From positions 1 through 33,222 of the forward strand of contig JAFLUP010000003.1 in the NCBI GenBank assembly GCA_022508745.1: 33,222 nt of DNA. Direction: 5' to 3'. The translations under genes were made by a program, and so were the position numbers. This DNA comes from Oscillospiraceae bacterium. Its GTDB lineage: Bacteria; Bacillota; Clostridia; Oscillospirales; CAG-382. This document shows, piece after piece, positions 29,784 through 33,222 of the stretch. Below the pieces are notes generated by a model. The model was not told the DNA's origin. It saw nothing but the letters and a program-made list of their open reading frames with translations, and did no database searches. How positions within the stretch are numbered: position 1 is the first letter of the stretch; every line of letters starts with the position of its first letter.

Positions 29784-32054
29784 TCAGCAGCTTTTTTGCG
29801 AAATTTTCATCCGATACTGCCCGTTTTCCGCGCAAAGCAGCACGTCGCAATCGGTTCCGACGCTTCCGTCGAGGATCCCGCCGGAGATCAGCTCCTCCGC
29901 CGCCCGAACCGCCTGTCTGCGCACCTCCCGCGCACTGCCGTGTTCGCTCCCCTGCGCCGGTGACTGCGTCTGCGAGCATACCAGCGCCTGTGCAAGGAAG
30001 CTGTCGTCGAACCGGACGCCGATGCCCTTCTGCCGCAAGCGCTCCGCAAAGGAGTGCACGCCGCCCCTTGCCACCTGCTCCAGCGCTTCCCTCCCCAGCA
30101 GACGGAACACGGCGAGTTCATCAACGCGATCCACCAGCTCGCGGGAGAGCAACGCTTCCGCACGCGCACGCGCTGCTGCGATCGCCGCCGTTTGCGGCGA
30201 GGAGGCAAACCCGATCCCCGTCGCGGTTTCTCCCATGTTGGCGGTCAGCACCACCGCCGCGTTGCGGAAGCTGACGGTCAATCCCGCGGAATCGGTCAGT
30301 TTTCCCTCGTCGAGGATCTGTAACAGCAGCGCTCGAACCTCCGGGTGCGCCTTTTCTACCTCGTCGAACAGCACCAGCGAATAGGGACGGCGGCGGATGC
30401 GCTCAGTCAGGAGACCTCCCTCCCCGTAACCGCTGTATCCCGGCGGCGCGCCGATGAGTTTGGAAACGCTGTGGGACTCCGCGTATTCGGTCATATCCAG
30501 CCGCAGGAAGGCGTCCTTGCCGTAGAGCAGCTCCGCCAGCGCCTTGGCACAGGCGGTTTTCCCTACGCCGGAGGGACCGATCAGCAGGAAGCTGCAGGCA
30601 GGCTTCTCCGCCTCCCGCACCCCCGTCCCCGCCCGCCGCAGGGCGGAGCAGACGGCCTCTACCGCCGCATCCTGTCCGAGGATGCGCTCCTTCAACCCGG
30701 CTTCCAACCTGCGCAGCCGTTCCGCCTCGCTGTCGCTCATGGAGGTCAGGGGGATGCCGGTTTTTTCCTGTGCGGCGGCGGCAATATCCTCCCCCGTCAC
30801 CGCCGTCCCCCCGCGCATCCGTTTGCAGGCCGCCGCCTCGTCGATCAGGTCGATGGCCTTATCCGGCAGGTAGCGGTCGCTGATATACCGGGCGGAGAGC
30901 CGCACCGCGCTTTCCAGCGCCTCCGGCAGCAGCCGCACCCCGTGAAAGTTCTCGTATTTTTCCCGCAGCCCGTACAGGATGCGCAGGCACTCGGCTTCCG
31001 TGGGCTCCTCCACCGAAACGCGGCGGAACCGCCGGTCGAGGGCGGCGTCCTTTTCGATGCAGCGCTTGTATTCCTTCTGGGTGGTAGCGCCGATGAGCTT
31101 GATCTCCCCCCGCGCAAGGGAGGGCTTGAGGATGTTGGAAGCGTCGATCGCCCCTTCCGCCGCGCCCGCGCCCACGATGGTGTGGATCTCGTCGATGAAC
31201 AGGATCACGTCCTCCGCCTCCCGCGCTTCCGCAAGGATGGAACGGATCTTTTCTTCGAATTCCCCCCGGTATTTGGTCCCCGCCACGATGGAAGCAAGCT
31301 CCAGACTCATAATCCGCTTGCCCAGCAACGGCTCCGGCACCCGCCCTTCCGCGATACGCGCCGCGACGGATTCCACGATGGCGGTTTTGCCCACGCCCGC
31401 TTCCCCCACCAGGCAGGGGTTGTTCTTGGTACGGCGGAGCAGGATGCTGATAACCTGCTCCTCCTCCTTTTCCCGCCCGACCACCGGGTCGGTATGCCCG
31501 AACAGGGCTTTTTCGGTGAGATTGGTGGCGTTTTTGTCCAGCGTGGGCGTGCTTTTGCGCACCCGTTCCGGCTCCCGGCGCTCCTGCCGCACGTCTCCCC
31601 CTTTTTCACGCCCGTACAGCTCTTCGAGGATGTCCAGCAGCTCGTTGGCGTCCGCGCCGCAGCCTTCCGCCAGCCGCTTGCCCACACATTCCTCGTTGAG
31701 CAGCGCCATGAGCAGATGCTCCGTGCCGATGAGCGCGTTCCGCCCGCCGCCCCGCGCCGTCAGGGACGCCCGCATGAGGATGCGCCGGCAGGTGGGCGTC
31801 AGATCCTCGGTGGTGACGGTACTGCGCACGCCCGTCCCCACGATGCCCACGATTCGCCTGCGCAGCTCCGATTCCGTCACGCCCCGTTCCGAAAGCAGCC
31901 GCGACGCGGTGCTTTCCCCCTCGGCTACGATCCCGGCAAGCAGATGCTCGCTGCCGATATAGGTATGTCCCAGTTCCTTCGCAAGGGAGAGCGCCGAACC
32001 CAGCACCCGCTTTGCGCCGTCGGAAAATCGTTTGGTCAGATCACTCAAGTTCAA
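29784..32054 (-). CDS. Clp-family AAA+ ATPase (ClpC/ClpA type, no middle domain)
   Basis: A 756-residue double-AAA+ unfoldase. Two Clp N repeats (about 1-145) are followed by D1 with GEAGVGKT (217-224), FIDEIH (286-291) and pore loop KYRG (261-264), and D2 with GPSGVGKT (493-500), pore loop GYSGYGEGG (539-547) and LFDEVE. IGF (614-616) fits the loop that docks onto ClpP. Between D1 and D2 the coiled-coil middle domain of ClpC is missing, so it is built like ClpA/ClpE-less forms and should not use MecA/McsB in the usual way. The TTG at 32054 is chosen as AAAGGAG lies five bases upstream and MNLSDLTKRF matches family starts. No CtsR or CIRCE site is visible, and no mcsAB or ctsR gene is adjacent. 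Confidence 0.88.
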   Translation of the reverse strand: MNLSDLTKRFSDGAKRVLGSALSLAKELGHTYIGSEHLLAGIVAEGESTASRLLSERGVTESELRRRIVGIVGTGVRSTVTTEDLTPTCRRILMRASLTARGGGRNALIGTEHLLMALLNEECVGKRLAEGCGADANELLDILEELYGREKGGDVRQERREPERVRKSTPTLDKNATNLTEKALFGHTDPVVGREKEEEQVISILLRRTKNNPCLVGEAGVGKTAIVESVAARIAEGRVPEPLLGKRIMSLELASIVAGTKYRGEFEEKIRSILAEAREAEDVILFIDEIHTIVGAGAAEGAIDASNILKPSLARGEIKLIGATTQKEYKRCIEKDAALDRRFRRVSVEEPTEAECLRILYGLREKYENFHGVRLLPEALESAVRLSARYISDRYLPDKAIDLIDEAAACKRMRGGTAVTGEDIAAAAQEKTGIPLTSMSDSEAERLRRLEAGLKERILGQDAAVEAVCSALRRAGTGVREAEKPACSFLLIGPSGVGKTACAKALAELLYGKDAFLRLDMTEYAESHSVSKLIGAPPGYSGYGEGGLLTERIRRRPYSLVLFDEVEKAHPEVRALLLQILDEGKLTDSAGLTVSFRNAAVVLTANMGETATGIGFASSPQTAAIAAARARAEALLSRELVDRVDELAVFRLLGREALEQVARGGVHSFAERLRQKGIGVRFDDSFLAQALVCSQTQSPAQGSEHGSAREVRRQAVRAAEELISGGILDGSVGTDCDVLLCAENGQYRMKISQKSC

Positions 32055-32152
32055 GAAAACTCCTTTCGTTCGGGCTCCGTGCCCTCTCCGCAAAAAATGC
32101 GGGACGATAATACATCCTATGAAAAAAAATCGAAAAGGTTCCGCCAAAGCTC

Positions 32153-32181
32153 TTTACTTCTTCCGTTGTTTCCGCTATAAT
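32153..32181 (+). promoter_or_regulatory. Promoter of the stalk-domain membrane protein gene
   Basis: TTTACT (32153-32158), a 17-base spacer and a perfect TATAAT (32176-32181), 47 bases before the ATG. It is divergent from the clp gene; the gap 32055-32228 shows no good clp promoter beyond a TATTAT near 32109-32114. Confidence 0.6.
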
Positions 32182-32228
32182 AGAGGGGAAAGAACCCATC
32201 ATCCGCGAAAGGGAGAGGAGGAACGCAC

Positions 32229-33077
32229 ATGCAGACGCCGGTCAAGGAGCCGCAAAAAGCGCAAAAACACCCTGTAAGCAACGAGCAGACGCGCCGGCAG
32301 GACCCTAAACAGGCGCAGAAGCGCCCGCAGCAGAAGCAGGAGCAGAAGCCGCAGGAGCAGCACCGGAAAGCCGCGCAGCCGCAAACCGCCAAACAGAAGA
32401 AAAAGCACTCCCTTTCCGCCGGGGAAAAGCGCGGCGCCCAGATGCTGCTGGCCATCCTGTTCGTTGCGGCGGTGATCTATGTGGTTCTCGTGTTGATTAT
32501 CGCCTTCTTTCTCTGGTATTCATTCGGAACGCTTTCGGAAAATACCACGCTTTACGCCCTGCGGGTGATGGAAAGCGACGGGGAAACGCGCATTGCGTCT
32601 TTTTCCGTCGAAGAAGCCAACAACCGCTACGGGCTGTACATCCCCTATTCCACCCTCGCGCCCCTTTGCGATTTCGGCATCGCGGGGGACGGCGATCAGG
32701 TCACGATCTATCTGCCGGACGCCGGCGGCAGCATCGGAAGCATCCTCTGCCACCGGGATTCCTCCCTCGTGGAGATCAACGGCAGCTCCGTCCGGCTGTC
32801 CGCTCCCGTCCTCTTTCAAGGGGACGACTACCTGCTTCCCGTCTCCTTATTTGAAAGCTACCTGTCCGGGCTGGACGTCTCCTATGACGACGACAAGCAG
32901 ATCTGCAGCCTGACCATACCGGCGAAGCCAATCTTTTCCCTCAAGCTGCACCGCCCGGAGCCTGCCACCCCCTGCACCGCCGAACAGCTCGCCCTAGCGG
33001 AGATGTCGCCGGGCGGTCACGGCACTTCGGAACCGGAGTCCTCCGATGTCACCGACGAGCCGGACGAGCAATCCTGA
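32229..33077 (+). CDS. Membrane protein with copper-amine-oxidase-N-like stalk domain
   Basis: A 282-residue protein. Residues 1-68 are a Gln/Lys/Pro-rich basic cytoplasmic tail, 70-97 a membrane helix, and about 105-235 an outside beta domain: VEEANNRYGLYIPYSTLAPL, VTIYLPDAGGSIGSIL and LLPVSLFESYLSGLDVSYDDD recall the Cu_amine_oxidN1-type repeat common on clostridial surfaces. The C terminus is acidic (SEPESSDVTDEPDEQS), like the linkers of the lipoproteins at 5-6.6 kb. ATG start with GGGAGAGGAGGA. The stop is followed in +1 by a His-rich open stretch (see findings). Function unknown; likely a cell-surface structural or sensing protein. Confidence 0.65.
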   Translation: MQTPVKEPQKAQKHPVSNEQTRRQDPKQAQKRPQQKQEQKPQEQHRKAAQPQTAKQKKKHSLSAGEKRGAQMLLAILFVAAVIYVVLVLIIAFFLWYSFGTLSENTTLYALRVMESDGETRIASFSVEEANNRYGLYIPYSTLAPLCDFGIAGDGDQVTIYLPDAGGSIGSILCHRDSSLVEINGSSVRLSAPVLFQGDDYLLPVSLFESYLSGLDVSYDDDKQICSLTIPAKPIFSLKLHRPEPATPCTAEQLALAEMSPGGHGTSEPESSDVTDEPDEQS

Positions 33078-33142
33078 CCACAGCCATGGCCACGACCATG
33101 GCCGCGAAAACGCAAAATCCCGCAATTCTCTGCGCTTTACTC

Positions 33143-33171
33143 TTGACAAGGTACTTTTCTTGTGCTATGCT
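33143..33171 (+). promoter_or_regulatory. Near-consensus promoter at the right edge
   Basis: A perfect TTGACA (33143-33148), a 17-base spacer and TATGCT (33166-33171). Its -10 overlaps the first base pairs of the 24-bp tandem repeat, so the repeat would be transcribed at the very 5' end. The gene it serves is outside the window. Confidence 0.7.
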
Positions 33172-33222
33172 ATTGCGAAGCAGTAGCATATTGCTATTGC
33201 GAAGCAGTAGCATATTGCTATT
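33169..33222. repeat. 24-bp tandem repeat cut by the window end
   Basis: The unit starting GCTATTGCGAAGCAGTAGCA and ending TATT (24 bp) occurs 2.25 times (33169-33192, 33193-33216, 33217-33222) without a mismatch. Each unit contains inverted halves (GCTA with TAGC; TAGCA with TGCTA), so the transcript could fold into repeated hairpins. The array probably continues. Confidence 0.85.

Noticed and set aside
30345-32180. 611-codon plus-strand frame opposite the Clp ATPase
   Set aside because: The minus strand carries every AAA+ motif in order; the plus-strand product has no recognisable domain and no ribosome site.
32055-32228. CtsR or CIRCE heat-shock operator upstream of the Clp gene
   Set aside because: Neither the direct heptad repeat of CtsR nor the CIRCE inverted repeat is present.
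33085-33106. GCCATGG/CCATGGC hairpin as a terminator after the stalk-domain gene
   Set aside because: It is not followed by a T-run; the sequence behind is CGCGAAAACGC. It mainly reflects the His/Gly-type repeat.
33097-33222. Open frame MAAKTQNP... continuing with LLRSSSIL repeats to the window end
   Set aside because: It has no ribosome site and runs through a promoter; the repeat peptide follows automatically from a 24-bp unit.
33169-33222. CRISPR array
   Set aside because: The 24-bp units are directly adjacent with no spacers, and no cas gene is present.

Overview
This window reads as chromosomal DNA of a spore-forming, fairly GC-rich Clostridia member (Firmicutes; an Oscillospiraceae-like gut or rumen lineage is my inference from gene content and base composition). 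Supporting signs are the ylxM-ffh-rpsP-khpA-rimM-trmD order, holB-ricT adjacency, a SleC-like cortex-lytic enzyme behind a sigma-K-like promoter, a type II pantothenate kinase, DUF4330-like proteins, strong AGGAGG-type ribosome sites and many near-consensus -35/-10 promoters. I see no IS element, phage gene, CRISPR array or tRNA.

Left edge (1-1.6 kb): two tandem promoters and a leader on the minus strand look like the start of an rRNA operon running out of the window. They are insulated by a terminator from an XRE-type regulator with a membrane tail, followed by a small ferredoxin and a PH-like membrane protein. 1.6-6.6 kb (plus strand): an EF-G-like GTPase with its own promoter, then a surface SGNH hydrolase and two paralogous lipoproteins with Ser/Glu/Pro linkers, ending at a strong hairpin terminator. 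6.6-9.4 kb (minus): ricT and holB. 9.5-12.4 kb: coaW and a small HTH-like gene on the plus strand, convergent with three small minus-strand genes of unknown function, then a small membrane protein. 12.4-15.3 kb (minus): two SleC/SpoIID-family paralogues; the distal one keeps the catalytic Glu and three peptidoglycan-binding repeats, the proximal one is short and has Gln at that position.

15.3-22.2 kb (minus) is one long tight directon: uvrC, rsmD, coaD, an enolase-superfamily enzyme, a GNAT acetyltransferase, a D-2-hydroxyacid dehydrogenase, a cysteine-motif protein and an Fe-S protein, closed by a terminator. HPr sits just upstream with its own promoter and terminator. 22.7-26.2 kb (minus): two DUF4330-like membrane proteins, an O-antigen-ligase-like membrane protein and an unrecognised cytosolic protein that follows trmD. 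26.2-29.7 kb (minus): the ribosome/SRP operon trmD-rimM-khpA-rpsP-ffh-ylxM, started by a promoter that overlaps a perfect 13-bp palindrome. 29.8-32.1 kb (minus): a Clp ATPase without the ClpC middle domain. Right edge (plus): a membrane protein with a stalk-like domain, then a near-consensus promoter running into a 24-bp tandem repeat cut by the window end.

The most promising leads are the cortex-lytic enzyme/pseudoenzyme pair, the SGNH plus twin-lipoprotein cassette, the three-small-protein cassette, the O-antigen-ligase/DUF4330 module, and the palindrome on the SRP operon promoter. All family assignments were made by eye from sequence motifs; no database search was run.
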